From the IMG/VR virus record IMGVR_UViG_3300030406_004104, positions 1 to 44,634 of that record: a DNA stretch of 44,634 bases; one strand, given 5' to 3'. Shown piece by piece: positions 1-9,424 of the stretch. Below the pieces are notes generated by a model. The model searched no databases, was not told the DNA's origin, and worked only from the letters and a program-made list of their open reading frames with translations. Positions within the stretch are counted from its first letter, which is position 1. Every line of letters begins with the position of its first letter. Made by a program: the position numbers and the translations under genes. The stretch is from a virus.

Positions 1-195
1 TGGTCCACGATAAAACGAATTTATCTTTATAGGACCACCCACGTGCATTCTAAGAGGTTCAAATACTTTTTCTGATATAAGCCTCATGTTGGCTAAATGA
101 ACATCAGAGGGATCATTTTTTAAACCTAGCCTTAAAGCAGTTATACTATGTATACCTTCTTTGTAACTGACGTGTTTACTTAATCTTTCCATCAT
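1..195 (-). CDS. M15-type peptidase (endolysin), truncated by window edge
   Basis: The first 65 codons of a gene run off the left edge with no stop. The peptide starts MMERLSKHVSYKEG and continues with the pattern 'ITALRLG..NDPSD.H..NMRL..E.VFEPLR...GGPIKINSFYRGP'. This matches the N-terminal half of the M15 D-Ala-D-Ala carboxypeptidase-like family (Peptidase_M15_3), which phages use as peptidoglycan-cleaving endolysins. The zinc ligands of that family (SxHxxGxAxD and a later His) would lie beyond the edge, so activity cannot be judged. Two ATGs are adjacent (193-195 and 190-192) and either could start translation. It is the most downstream gene seen in the late transcript, following a one-TM protein and a beta-barrel, as expected for a lysis cassette. 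Confidence 0.75.
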   Translation of the reverse strand, partial: MMERLSKHVSYKEGIHSITALRLGLKNDPSDVHLANMRLISEKVFEPLRMHVGGPIKINSFYRGP

Positions 196-203
196 TTATT
201 TTT

Positions 204-242
204 TTAACAAAGGCCACAGTGACCTCCACATAGTTCACACAT
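204..242 (-). CDS. 12-codon Cys-rich micro-ORF, putative metal-binding peptide
   Basis: Between the thioredoxin-fold gene and the peptidase gene lies ATG plus 11 codons and TAA, giving MCELCGGHCGLC. Four of its twelve residues are Cys and one is His, in a CxxCxxxCxxC arrangement that could bind one metal ion. Its ATG lies 4 nt after the upstream stop and its stop lies 8 nt before the next ATG, which is the same tight spacing as real genes here. Such a short frame can arise by chance. Coding status is inferred only from the Cys density and the spacing. I know no named family for it. Confidence 0.35.
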   Translation of the reverse strand: MCELCGGHCGLC

Positions 243-246
243 ATTA

Positions 247-660
247 TTAAAATTTATTAGCGTTATTAATTTCGTTTATTGTTTGTTGTATTTCTTCTAA
301 ATCAGTAGGTAATTCTAAATCTAAACCAGCTTTAAAACTAGCTTCTACTGAACCGTTTTTAAATATTAAAATCGTGGGTGCCATACGAACCCTATATTCT
401 TTTTTTATTTTTGGAGCTTTAGCTATGTCTATTCTATAGTATAAAGCATCTTTTACCTGCTTCCACTCAGCAAAACAATTTGCTTCATTAAACTTAGCCC
501 AAAACTCTACTAAAATAGTTTCTTCGTTGTCATCACCAAAAGCACTATTATCGCTTATTTTATTTTCAAAACTATCATCATCTAACCATAATTCTTCTGG
601 TACTTCTGTTTGACTAAATGATAATAATGGTAGTAAAATTAAAATTAAAATGTTTTTCAT
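247..660 (-). CDS. Exported thioredoxin-fold protein lacking the CxxC pair
   Basis: 137 aa. Residues 1-16 form a clear signal peptide (MKNILILILLPLLSFS|QTE), typical of flavobacterial exported proteins, so the mature protein should be periplasmic or released. The body follows the thioredoxin pattern: 'ILVEFWAKF' (strand and helix entry, W54), then helix, 'YRIDIAKAP..KKEYRVRMAPTILIFKNG' with the conserved cis-proline loop at P95 and the KNG turn. The active-site position reads NEANC rather than WCGPC, leaving one Cys (C62) in the whole protein. It is therefore unlikely to be a dithiol oxidoreductase. It could act as a chaperone-like, mixed-disulfide or isomerase-type factor, or be a structural relic. 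It sits between a one-TM protein and the peptidase. Confidence 0.65.
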   Translation of the reverse strand: MKNILILILLPLLSFSQTEVPEELWLDDDSFENKISDNSAFGDDNEETILVEFWAKFNEANCFAEWKQVKDALYYRIDIAKAPKIKKEYRVRMAPTILIFKNGSVEASFKAGLDLELPTDLEEIQQTINEINNANKF

Positions 661-662
661 TA

Positions 663-944
663 TTATTTTTTTTGTAATTCATATAACCTCTCGTCGATCT
701 TATCTAGTTGTTCTCTCATTGCTTCGACATCTTCCTGTGTATCAAGTATTGTCTGACGAATCAACTCGTCTTTTAAATCATATTCTATTCTATCAATAAC
801 CGGAGCAGGAAGTTCTTTCGCTTCAGCTATATCAGCTTGTAAAGCAAACCACATACCAGCAAGCGTAACTATGCCTGCGCCTATTGCTCCTAATGTTTTT
901 AAATCGAGTGTTACTTTAGTTTCTTCTGATATTTGTTTTGCCAT
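663..944 (-). CDS. Small one-TM coiled-coil protein, holin/spanin-like candidate
   Basis: 93 aa from the ATG at 942-944, giving MAKQISEETK. A longer in-frame reading to 1022 would overlap the upstream gene and is not preferred. Residues about 18-36 form one hydrophobic helix (LGAIGAGIVTLAGMWFALQ). Residues about 50-93 are charged with heptad-like spacing and predict a coiled coil (..EDVEAMREQLDKIDERLYELQKK). The N-terminus is polar and uncleaved, so a single-pass inner-membrane protein with a soluble coiled coil is likely. Its position directly before the thioredoxin-fold and M15 peptidase genes suggests a role in lysis, such as a holin or an envelope-spanning helper. There is no sequence proof of either. 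The start is 2 nt from the stop of the beta-barrel gene. Confidence 0.55.
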   Translation of the reverse strand: MAKQISEETKVTLDLKTLGAIGAGIVTLAGMWFALQADIAEAKELPAPVIDRIEYDLKDELIRQTILDTQEDVEAMREQLDKIDERLYELQKK

Positions 945-945
945 T

Positions 946-2130
946 TTATCTAAATGTATAGTTAATTCCAATATTTGAGTTAAACATTTCTGAGTCCCAG
1001 AATTTAGTATATTCACCTTCAATAAATAAACCTATTGATTTACTAATCTTTAAACCAAATACTAAACCTGCTTGATAATCACTCCACTGTTCGCCTTCTA
1101 ATAAATCATTGTGACCACCTTTACCCCAGCTATTTCTATGTAGGTAACTAAAATCTTCGTTACCTTGTACGTATTTATGATATGGTAATATCCAGTTGCC
1201 ATATGCATGTAACCAGAAGTTTGACTTATAATGGTAGAAGTCAATACCGACAATAGGAGCAACTTCACCAAACGGATCTAGTTCAGCCCATGCTTCTTGA
1301 TTAAATCTGTTTAACAGCTGAGGCATTATAAGATCTCTAAACTGTTGATCAGTATGTGCAACTATAGTTCCATCTGCTTCATTTATCCAATACCAGTCAT
1401 ATATATTATTACCAAACTCATCTGTTGACTGATAGAATATATCATCATAACCATATTCAAAGCCCAGCGTATACCATGGATTTAATGCGTTACCATCTTC
1501 GTCCATTTCATTTAACCATATTTCTACAGGATTATAACCGTAAGGACGCTGATGTGTCCTATATATAGCACCTGCAGATACACTAAACTTCTTACCAATA
1601 GGTAACCTAGCTCTTAATTCACCAGACATATATTCAAAATCTATTTTACCAGTCTCTCTAGCTTCAAATTTTGCTATATGATATTTACCTGTATGTCTTA
1701 TAAATAATCTTTTATTATCAAACTCATTACCATTAAACCTTTCTTTTTCCCAATGTAATACATATTCAAAACCTTTAACAGAAGATGTTGGTGCAGATAA
1801 TCCTACATTACTTTCTGTACCGTTGTAAAAATTAGGTTTATCTTCATAACCAAATCTACCTAGTTTACGTATACCAAAACCATATCTATAATTAAACGGA
1901 TGGTATTTAGCTCTGTCTTCTACTCTAGGTATACCGTAAAAATCTTCTGGATCTGTACGTATAAAGTAATTAGGTTGTACTAGTTGTGAGTTTTCTATAT
2001 TACCAGCCGCATATACAGTACCATATTTTAAAAAGTCATTGTATACTTCTTTAAAAAAGTTTTTCTTTTGTTCTTGTGCTGTTAAATTAAAACTAACTAG
2101 TAGTATTAAAAATGTTATAAATTGTTTCAT
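946..2130 (-). CDS. Secreted outer-membrane beta-barrel protein encoded by the phage
   Basis: 394 aa. A signal peptide spans residues 1-18 (MKQFITFLILLVSFNLTA|QEQ). The mature chain is rich in aromatic and alternating polar/hydrophobic segments, including 'RYGFGIRKLGRFGYE', 'LHWEKERFNG.. NKRLFIRHTGKYHIAKFEARETGKIDFEYMSG', 'FSVSAGAIYR', 'GIDFYHYKSNFWLHAYGNWI', 'AGLVFGLKISKSIGLFIEGEYTKFW', and ends '..NIGINYTFR'. This is the look of an outer-membrane beta-barrel with a near-terminal aromatic beta-signal. I do not recognise a specific family. It heads the putative host-exit cassette. It could weaken the outer membrane at lysis, block superinfection by altering a receptor, or be a captured host porin-like gene. 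The outer-membrane location is inferred from sequence pattern only. Confidence 0.6.
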   Translation of the reverse strand: MKQFITFLILLVSFNLTAQEQKKNFFKEVYNDFLKYGTVYAAGNIENSQLVQPNYFIRTDPEDFYGIPRVEDRAKYHPFNYRYGFGIRKLGRFGYEDKPNFYNGTESNVGLSAPTSSVKGFEYVLHWEKERFNGNEFDNKRLFIRHTGKYHIAKFEARETGKIDFEYMSGELRARLPIGKKFSVSAGAIYRTHQRPYGYNPVEIWLNEMDEDGNALNPWYTLGFEYGYDDIFYQSTDEFGNNIYDWYWINEADGTIVAHTDQQFRDLIMPQLLNRFNQEAWAELDPFGEVAPIVGIDFYHYKSNFWLHAYGNWILPYHKYVQGNEDFSYLHRNSWGKGGHNDLLEGEQWSDYQAGLVFGLKISKSIGLFIEGEYTKFWDSEMFNSNIGINYTFR

Positions 2131-2181
2131 AATTTAGTAAAGTTATTATAGTATATGTAATCACTTGTTTTTAGCAAAAAT

Positions 2182-5100
2182 TTAATTTATAGTTCTTCTA
2201 TTAATTATTCTGTCTTTGCCTTCAATTGTTTTTCTGTTTTGTATCCTTGGACCGTATAATATAGGTTTTTTATCTTCTTTGTCAGCGCCTATTTCCCAGT
2301 CTTGCCAACCACCAAGTAAAGCTAATCTTTCCCACATCTCAAGATCTTGTGTAGTAGCTTGTACTACATTGTTAGTTTTCTTTACTAAACGATCTACTGG
2401 TACGTTTGTTGTAGCTGATATTACATTAGCCCCAGCTAGTAACGCTGGATTATCTATAGCAAAACCTTTTTCTCTCATTTCTTCTTTTTCCCATTGGAAA
2501 GCTCTTGCAGCTTGATTTATCCTAGATAATTTAGAAGATATTGGTGGTGATATTCTTGTTAATTCATAACCAACTTTCTCGTATTTAGGATTAGGTTTTT
2601 CCGACTCATCTATAACTCTCTTAATAACATTTTTACCTACAGATACAAAAGCACCTGCTACACCAAGTCCTCTTAATAACGAGTCAGCCATACCGTTAGC
2701 TATATTAATATACTTATCTTCCTCTTCTTCTTCATCAATATCACCAAATGCTATAGCAAATACAGCTTGTTGTAAAGCGTTGAATATTAAGTTTTGTACA
2801 GCTGCATAATATATTATTTTAGATATGTTAGTTTTCATATCACCTCTACGATTTATTAAATCAGAAGAAGCTTTCTTTATTAACCTAGCATACTGCATCG
2901 GTGTGTTACCAAATGCTAATATTATTCTACCTAATGGACCAGCTTGTTGAGCAGATATTCTATCAGGTCTACTAGACTGTTGCGACTCTTCAGCTATTTC
3001 TCTAAAATCTTTAAATGCTCTTTCTTCTGCAGCCTTTTGTTCTATACCTTGTTTCTTATATTTATTAATCCTGTTTCTATAAAAGCTAGCGCCACCTGAA
3101 GCAATAGCAAAGCTATCAGCTATTTGTGTAGGTAAAAATCCTAACTCAAGCATTTTACTTACAACACCTCTTGCACCACCTTGTCTCGCCATGTTTGCTA
3201 TATCAGCTTCGTTAACATTTATTCTTAAACCTCTACGTCTATCAACTAAAAACTCTGAGTTCATTAAGAACATAAAGTCTTTCCAAAACTGAGGTTGATT
3301 AGCAAAAGCTTTACCAGCTTTAAATATATTGTTATCGCTAAAGTTTATAAAGTTAACTGATGATATTGTTTGTAGTAACGCAGATCTAGTATTGAAAAAC
3401 ATTATAGTACCAATACTATTTGTTAACCAGTCTGTTACTCTACCTGTTATACTATCACTTTGGAAGTTTCTATTTCTACCTGTTTTCATACGCTCTAGTA
3501 TACCTTCTAAAGCAACTCTATGTGCTTTACCAAAAGCAGCTTCCATTTTATTTAAATTCTTTTCAGAAAATATTATATCAACATTGTTTTGCCACTGTTG
3601 TAAATGTTTAGCTCTCTTAGTAGTACCTAAGTTTTGTAATAAGTCAGTTGTTATAGTACCACCTAACCAACCAATATTTGGTTTAACGTAACCATCTTCT
3701 TTATTAATAGCTATTAATTGATCTGCAAAAGTTTTTAAATCTTGTTTACTATTAACATAATCAGTAAGTTCTTTTAAATCTGCCTTACTTAAATCAGGTA
3801 TAGTCATACCTTGTTTGTTCCAAATATATACTCTAACAGCTTGTTCGTTAGTAAATGTTTCACCTGCTATTTTTTTACGCAAGTTTTTTGGAACAATGCC
3901 TAGTTGTTTCTTTAATTGTTTATAATCATTCATTAAAGATATTCTCTCTCTTGATACAGCATGCATTGCTGTAGCAAACGGATCTAATAAATTCTTTTTA
4001 TACCAAGCCATTTGGCTATCACCTAGCTTACCTTTTGATAAAGTACTGTATAATAAACCTACAAAGTCTTCAGCTGATGGTGGTATAAAGAATTTAAACC
4101 TACCTTTATTAGCGCCAACAACAGTTGCTTTGGCTCTACTATATTCTTTTTCTGCAGCAATACCTGTCTTAGCTTCTAGTATATCATTAAAGTCTCGATC
4201 AAGTTTCTTTTGCATGTTCTTATAAGCTACTCTTGATTTTGATTTAACATCTAATACTTCAAGAGCATCTTGTACTGCTTTAACGTTTTTATATACATCA
4301 TCTGTAAAATAAAAATCATTATAACCTTCTGCAGCTTTACCAATAACCCAATTAGCTTTTGCTTGTGGTGTGCCATCCTCTAAACCTGTAATGTTTTCTA
4401 GCGGTACTTCTAAACCTATACCTTTTAAAAACTCGTATATAGCTTGAGCTGAAGCTTGTGGTCTAGCTGTTAAAACAAATACATCTTTATTACCAAATTT
4501 TTCTATAGCTTTTTTAAGCTTCTCTGATGCTAATGCAGGTTTACCGTCTATTACTTCATTAAACTCTGTAAAATCAAACTCAGCATTTTGTTCTTGTAGC
4601 TTGCTATGTTGTTTAGCAAACTCTGCAGGTGTAATCTTTTTAACTTTACCATCAGGCATTTTGACAATTATTTTACTAGCTGTTGTAGCTAGTGTATCGT
4701 CAAAGTCAAATATACTAATACCTTTTTTAGGTGCTTTAGTGTTTTTAGCATTACGTAAAGCTTTATCATGGTTGTTTAAATCGTTTTGTAATCCTTCGTT
4801 ATTAGTAGCTTTACTATATTTAGTTTTATTCTTTTTAAATGCTTTTGCTTTACTTTGTTCTATAGCTTGATTAGTTGAAAAGCCTTTAGCATCTATATTA
4901 AATTCTTGAACTATATTGTTACCATTTGCTAATATAATATTTGATGGATCAATACCAGCTACGTTTTCATTAAAATATCTAGCCCATATATTATCAGTTA
5001 TCTTCCAACCTTCTGGTGTTATTGATGTGTAATTAAATGGTTTACCGTTTGGTTTTATACCTTTTAATTTTCTATCATCTGCTTTTGATAATAAACCTTG

Positions 5101-8100
5101 TTGATAATTTTTTTCGATGTTTGCAAAGTTTTCATTTACCTTACCTTCTAATGCACTAGTAAATAAATATTTAGCAACTAAACTAGCGGGTAATGTATGC
5201 TCTTCTACTTTACCATCAGTTAGTATTTTTGAGTAAAAGTTTATTGGCGCAGATGTTCTAACAAAGTGTCCCATACCTTGACTAGTACTAGACAATAAAG
5301 CTCCTATAAATTTAGCATTGTTTTTATCTTCAGCTATTAACTTTTCAAATACATTAAATATTTTCTTTAAACCTTTTATACTAGATTTTTGTCTAGCTTG
5401 AAACTCACTATTACTTATTTTATTTTCTATGTTAGTATAACTTTCTCTATTAACAGCATTAGATATATCAACATCTGATTTAGCAAACTCAACACCTTCT
5501 ATAAGAGTTTCAAGATCGCTTATACTTGTAAAGAAAAAACCTCTTTTAGGTCCTGATACACCGGCGTTAGCAAAAGTACCTACAGTAAAAAACTCTTTAG
5601 GTAATCTTGGTGCTAATACTTCTTTAATAAATTTTCTAAACTCAACAACATCATTTTCATTATTAGAGTCTGGTAATATTATACCTATAGATTTTAATAT
5701 ACCTCTCCAGTTTTTATTTTCAGCAGCAAATTCAGTAGGGTTTTTTATAAAGCTATCATCTTCCATAAATTGGTTTTTGCTTTTTTCTATGTTAGCTTTT
5801 GAATATGCTATCCTACTTTTTTGAGCAGCTGTAACGCTAGCTGTTTGTTTTTTAACAGCAGGCGTTTGAGTTTGTTGTTCTAGTACTCTTTGCGCTGATG
5901 ACAAACTAGCTTGTTGTGAGTATGTTTTAGCAACACCTTTTAATAACTGACCTATACTTCTATTGTAGTTATTAAGTTGTCCAGTTGGAGTTATACCTAA
6001 ATCATTTTTAAATTGTTCAACAACTTGTGGTGATGGGTTTCTAAACTCTGGTTTTAATTCCCATATAGCTGGTTGTGATGTTAAACCTTTTGATCTTCTA
6101 TTTGTTTTATTATAAAAGTAATTTAACACTCTACCTTTCATACCAATAGATAAACCTTTAACATCTTTAGCTACATCTATGTTTTCACCTAACTCATTTA
6201 TATCCGCGGTGTCTGCACTTACATTTTCGTCAGGTAATATTCTTATAAATTTTTCTGCGTTTTGTCCTTGTCTAAACCAGTCTTGTATATTACCAGCTTC
6301 AGAAGCTTCTGGTATACCGTTAACTATTTTTTTAGCGTAAGTTAAATTTTTAGTTGGACTAGTTATTTTATCTGCAGGAACATTAAATACTTTATTAGCT
6401 ACATTGTTAACGTTGTTATCTATAACTTGTTTAAATGTATCGTTAGGATTTACTTTAACACTACTAACTAAATCACTTTCGTTTACTCTATCAAACCTAA
6501 GTATATTTATTTTACGTCTATCAGTAACATCTTGCGGTGTTGTTTCAGTTTGTGTATCAGCTATTTGTCTAGTAGACTGATCTATTCTTGTCTCTCTAGC
6601 TCTTCTAGCTTGCTCTTGTGCTAACTGTTTATTAGCATCTAATCTAGCGAAGTTAGTATTAGCAAAAACAAACTCACCAAACGTTTTATTCATAGCAGGA
6701 TCAAAGTTCATTAACCTGTCTTGTATACTTTGTATTGTAGCATCTGCTTGAGCTTTACTACTAGACCTAGATCTTACATAGTTACTTATAACACCATTAG
6801 GTTGTGTAGCGTCAAATGCTTTTGTAAACACTTCAGTATTATTTTGAAACTCTTGTTTTGTTTTTATAGTATTAGGTACTATAGCGTTAATAGCATCTAA
6901 CGCACCTTTTGACTCTTTAATTGTAGTTTCTTGTTCAACTGGTTGAGTACCTATTAAAGAACCTGTAGCTCCTTCAGCCGCTAATCTTCTTTGTGCTAAA
7001 TTTAAACCACCTTCACCAATACTTTTATTATAATCTCTTACAAAGTTGTATACGTCTCTACCGTTATTAAATTTAATATTAACGCCAAACCTTTGTAGTG
7101 TTCTTCTAATAACATCACCTATTCTAGTAAAAGAGTTTTCTTGGAACTTAATATCACCAGTAGCAATAGCATCTGAAAAAAGAGTTAATGCTTCTTCCAT
7201 TTGTACATCTCTTGACTGATCGTTATATAAAGCCATACGCTCTTTAAATTGACTGTCTTGTATTTGATTAACATCAATTTTATTTAACTCAGATAATAAA
7301 GAATTACCTAAGTTAATAGCGTTTTGTGGATTATCTTTAACTGTTTTAAATAATACAGCATGTAAAAACTCATGACCAGCTACATTAACAGCTTGATCTT
7401 TTACAGCTTGTTCTTTATTTAAAATAATATCTTGAGTACCATCAGCTCTTTGTATTACGAAACCTTGTTGACCAGCAGATCTTTTAACATCAGACACGTT
7501 AATATCTTCTGTTTCATTTAAAAAGTTTTCTACTTCTGCCGTAGTATTAAATCTTCTTACATTAACACCTTGTACATCTTCAGCTGCTTGAATTACATTA
7601 AAAGCGTTTTTATTAAATTCGTTTTCTATTCTAGCTTGTGAAGAATTAGCTATAGCTTGTTGTCTTTCTTGTATTGTAACATCAACAGTTGCATCAGCAT
7701 ACTTGCTTTGTATTTCTTTTATTTTATTTGATAGCTCAGTTTTTTTATTAACAGCTGATTTAGTATCATTGTTTTTTAAAGCATTTAACTTTACTTCTGC
7801 ATCTATTATATCTGCTCTATCGTTTACATCACTTATTTTAGGATCTATCTTTTGATCAAGATTTATTCGCTGCATGCGATTATCTATAATTTTAGACATG
7901 ACTTCGTCATTATCTATTTTAATAGTTGTTCCCATTATAGTAGAGTCGTCCATGCCTTTAATAACTTCTCTAAACTTAGATGCACTTAACACTTCACCAT
8001 TAATACTATATTTAGCTGGAGCTACTACATTAGCTGTAGCGTCTAATAAAGCTTTACCTGGTTTTATTTTTATACCTGAAGTTGCTTTACCAGCTTCAAG

Positions 8101-9414
8101 AATAGTAAATGATTTATCTGCAAAACCTTCTGTTAATATTTCTCTTGCATCAAACTCTTGACCAGCTGCATATTGACCACCTATTTCACTAGCTAAACCA
8201 CCAACTGTTTCTGTAGTACCAGCTGCAACAACTTGAGCACCTCTTGCTAAAGCAGTTCTACCAGTGCTAGCAACTACTTTTCTAGTTGCACCTGCAGCAC
8301 CACCAGTAACCATACCAGTTACAGTATCTATAAAACCAATAGTTAAACCTCTTTTTAATGCTCTATTTGTAATTTCTGATTTTAACTCTGGATTATTTAT
8401 TATTTCACTAGATATTGCAAACCTTTGCTCATCAGTCATATTAGCCCACTGTAATTTACTACCTCTTTTCTTTAATTCTTCTTCAGCTACTTCTTGTAAT
8501 AATTCAGCTGTAGTAAAACCTATTTCCATTGTAGTAGATAAACCACCCATTGCTCCAGATATAGTACCTGTTACTCCAGCTGCAACTGTACCAATACCAG
8601 GTATAACACTACCAGCAGCTGCAGCAGTACCACCAACAGTAATTGCGCCAGCTGAGGCAGCAGCAAAAGCTTCTTCTGATGATGTTAAACTAGCATACAT
8701 GTTACCCATAGACTGTGCTGAAAACTGAGTCATAGCTGTAGGATTTTCCCACCATGATGAAAAGAAAGCTTTAAAACCACCCATGTCTTCTTTTTTCTTA
8801 GCATAAGCTTCGCCAAACGCTATCATCTCATCTGTCTGTGCTTGGTTCTCCATTTGCCTAGCAGTTTTTAAAAACGCCATTAACTCTTCAGGTGTTGTGT
8901 CGTCTTTATATAATTCTAACGCTGTATCAAGACTATAACCTTGAGCTTTACCAGAGTCCCACGATCTTGATAAATCACCAAAAAAATCAGTAACTTCGTT
9001 GCTACCAAATACTTTTTCTGGTACTGTTAACAACTTACTAGGGTTTATATCTATAAATTTATCTAAACCTTTTTTCTCAACTTCTTCAGCTTCTTCAAAT
9101 CTTTCCTTTTCAGTTTTAAACTTAGGTAAAGTTAAATCAGGTATTGACTCTTGTTTAGGTTGTTTTAATTGTTCAGGTGTTAAACCAGATAATATAGCCG
9201 CTCTACTTGGAGCTGATCCCAACGAACCATCTTCCAAGCTGAACTCCGATTTTGGTGCTTGATTGTCCGGCGCCGCGTTCGCACCCACAGTCGTGGCACC
9301 TGTTATCTTTCCCACTTGCGCTAGTTTTTCATCAAACTCTGCTAGTAAAGCAATAAACTGTTCTTCACTAACGCCTGCGTCTTTGAGAGATTTTATATAT
9401 TCTTCTCTAGTCAT
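2182..9414 (-). CDS. Giant polyvalent virion/ejection protein with zincin and HAD-like motifs
   Basis: 2410 aa, the largest gene here. Visible parts in order: a charged N-terminus; a GC-rich Pro/Ser linker (about 31-58); a long Ala/Gly hydrophobic stretch (about 250-295) that could insert in a membrane; a zincin-type motif H681-E-F-L-H685; a region of repeated amphipathic helices; a HAD-type fold with D1570-F-D-D-T, T1649-A-R-P and D1705-D1706; then a helical C-terminal third with a hydrophobic segment near 2200 followed by an acidic run (DEEEEED). Long proteins stringing unrelated enzyme domains together are known as phage 'polyvalent' proteins. Their position after adaptor and core genes fits injection into the host with the DNA. 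Protease and phosphatase activity are inferred from motifs only. Confidence 0.7.
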   Translation of the reverse strand: MTREEYIKSLKDAGVSEEQFIALLAEFDEKLAQVGKITGATTVGANAAPDNQAPKSEFSLEDGSLGSAPSRAAILSGLTPEQLKQPKQESIPDLTLPKFKTEKERFEEAEEVEKKGLDKFIDINPSKLLTVPEKVFGSNEVTDFFGDLSRSWDSGKAQGYSLDTALELYKDDTTPEELMAFLKTARQMENQAQTDEMIAFGEAYAKKKEDMGGFKAFFSSWWENPTAMTQFSAQSMGNMYASLTSSEEAFAAASAGAITVGGTAAAAGSVIPGIGTVAAGVTGTISGAMGGLSTTMEIGFTTAELLQEVAEEELKKRGSKLQWANMTDEQRFAISSEIINNPELKSEITNRALKRGLTIGFIDTVTGMVTGGAAGATRKVVASTGRTALARGAQVVAAGTTETVGGLASEIGGQYAAGQEFDAREILTEGFADKSFTILEAGKATSGIKIKPGKALLDATANVVAPAKYSINGEVLSASKFREVIKGMDDSTIMGTTIKIDNDEVMSKIIDNRMQRINLDQKIDPKISDVNDRADIIDAEVKLNALKNNDTKSAVNKKTELSNKIKEIQSKYADATVDVTIQERQQAIANSSQARIENEFNKNAFNVIQAAEDVQGVNVRRFNTTAEVENFLNETEDINVSDVKRSAGQQGFVIQRADGTQDIILNKEQAVKDQAVNVAGHEFLHAVLFKTVKDNPQNAINLGNSLLSELNKIDVNQIQDSQFKERMALYNDQSRDVQMEEALTLFSDAIATGDIKFQENSFTRIGDVIRRTLQRFGVNIKFNNGRDVYNFVRDYNKSIGEGGLNLAQRRLAAEGATGSLIGTQPVEQETTIKESKGALDAINAIVPNTIKTKQEFQNNTEVFTKAFDATQPNGVISNYVRSRSSSKAQADATIQSIQDRLMNFDPAMNKTFGEFVFANTNFARLDANKQLAQEQARRARETRIDQSTRQIADTQTETTPQDVTDRRKINILRFDRVNESDLVSSVKVNPNDTFKQVIDNNVNNVANKVFNVPADKITSPTKNLTYAKKIVNGIPEASEAGNIQDWFRQGQNAEKFIRILPDENVSADTADINELGENIDVAKDVKGLSIGMKGRVLNYFYNKTNRRSKGLTSQPAIWELKPEFRNPSPQVVEQFKNDLGITPTGQLNNYNRSIGQLLKGVAKTYSQQASLSSAQRVLEQQTQTPAVKKQTASVTAAQKSRIAYSKANIEKSKNQFMEDDSFIKNPTEFAAENKNWRGILKSIGIILPDSNNENDVVEFRKFIKEVLAPRLPKEFFTVGTFANAGVSGPKRGFFFTSISDLETLIEGVEFAKSDVDISNAVNRESYTNIENKISNSEFQARQKSSIKGLKKIFNVFEKLIAEDKNNAKFIGALLSSTSQGMGHFVRTSAPINFYSKILTDGKVEEHTLPASLVAKYLFTSALEGKVNENFANIEKNYQQGLLSKADDRKLKGIKPNGKPFNYTSITPEGWKITDNIWARYFNENVAGIDPSNIILANGNNIVQEFNIDAKGFSTNQAIEQSKAKAFKKNKTKYSKATNNEGLQNDLNNHDKALRNAKNTKAPKKGISIFDFDDTLATTASKIIVKMPDGKVKKITPAEFAKQHSKLQEQNAEFDFTEFNEVIDGKPALASEKLKKAIEKFGNKDVFVLTARPQASAQAIYEFLKGIGLEVPLENITGLEDGTPQAKANWVIGKAAEGYNDFYFTDDVYKNVKAVQDALEVLDVKSKSRVAYKNMQKKLDRDFNDILEAKTGIAAEKEYSRAKATVVGANKGRFKFFIPPSAEDFVGLLYSTLSKGKLGDSQMAWYKKNLLDPFATAMHAVSRERISLMNDYKQLKKQLGIVPKNLRKKIAGETFTNEQAVRVYIWNKQGMTIPDLSKADLKELTDYVNSKQDLKTFADQLIAINKEDGYVKPNIGWLGGTITTDLLQNLGTTKRAKHLQQWQNNVDIIFSEKNLNKMEAAFGKAHRVALEGILERMKTGRNRNFQSDSITGRVTDWLTNSIGTIMFFNTRSALLQTISSVNFINFSDNNIFKAGKAFANQPQFWKDFMFLMNSEFLVDRRRGLRINVNEADIANMARQGGARGVVSKMLELGFLPTQIADSFAIASGGASFYRNRINKYKKQGIEQKAAEERAFKDFREIAEESQQSSRPDRISAQQAGPLGRIILAFGNTPMQYARLIKKASSDLINRRGDMKTNISKIIYYAAVQNLIFNALQQAVFAIAFGDIDEEEEEDKYINIANGMADSLLRGLGVAGAFVSVGKNVIKRVIDESEKPNPKYEKVGYELTRISPPISSKLSRINQAARAFQWEKEEMREKGFAIDNPALLAGANVISATTNVPVDRLVKKTNNVVQATTQDLEMWERLALLGGWQDWEIGADKEDKKPILYGPRIQNRKTIEGKDRIINRRTIN

Positions 9415-9424
9415 ATTATTTAAT

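Noticed and set aside
945-1022. N-terminal extension of the one-TM protein upstream of 944
   Set aside because: It would overlap the end of the beta-barrel gene by 77 nt and lacks a better start. The ATG at 942-944 gives a normal membrane protein.
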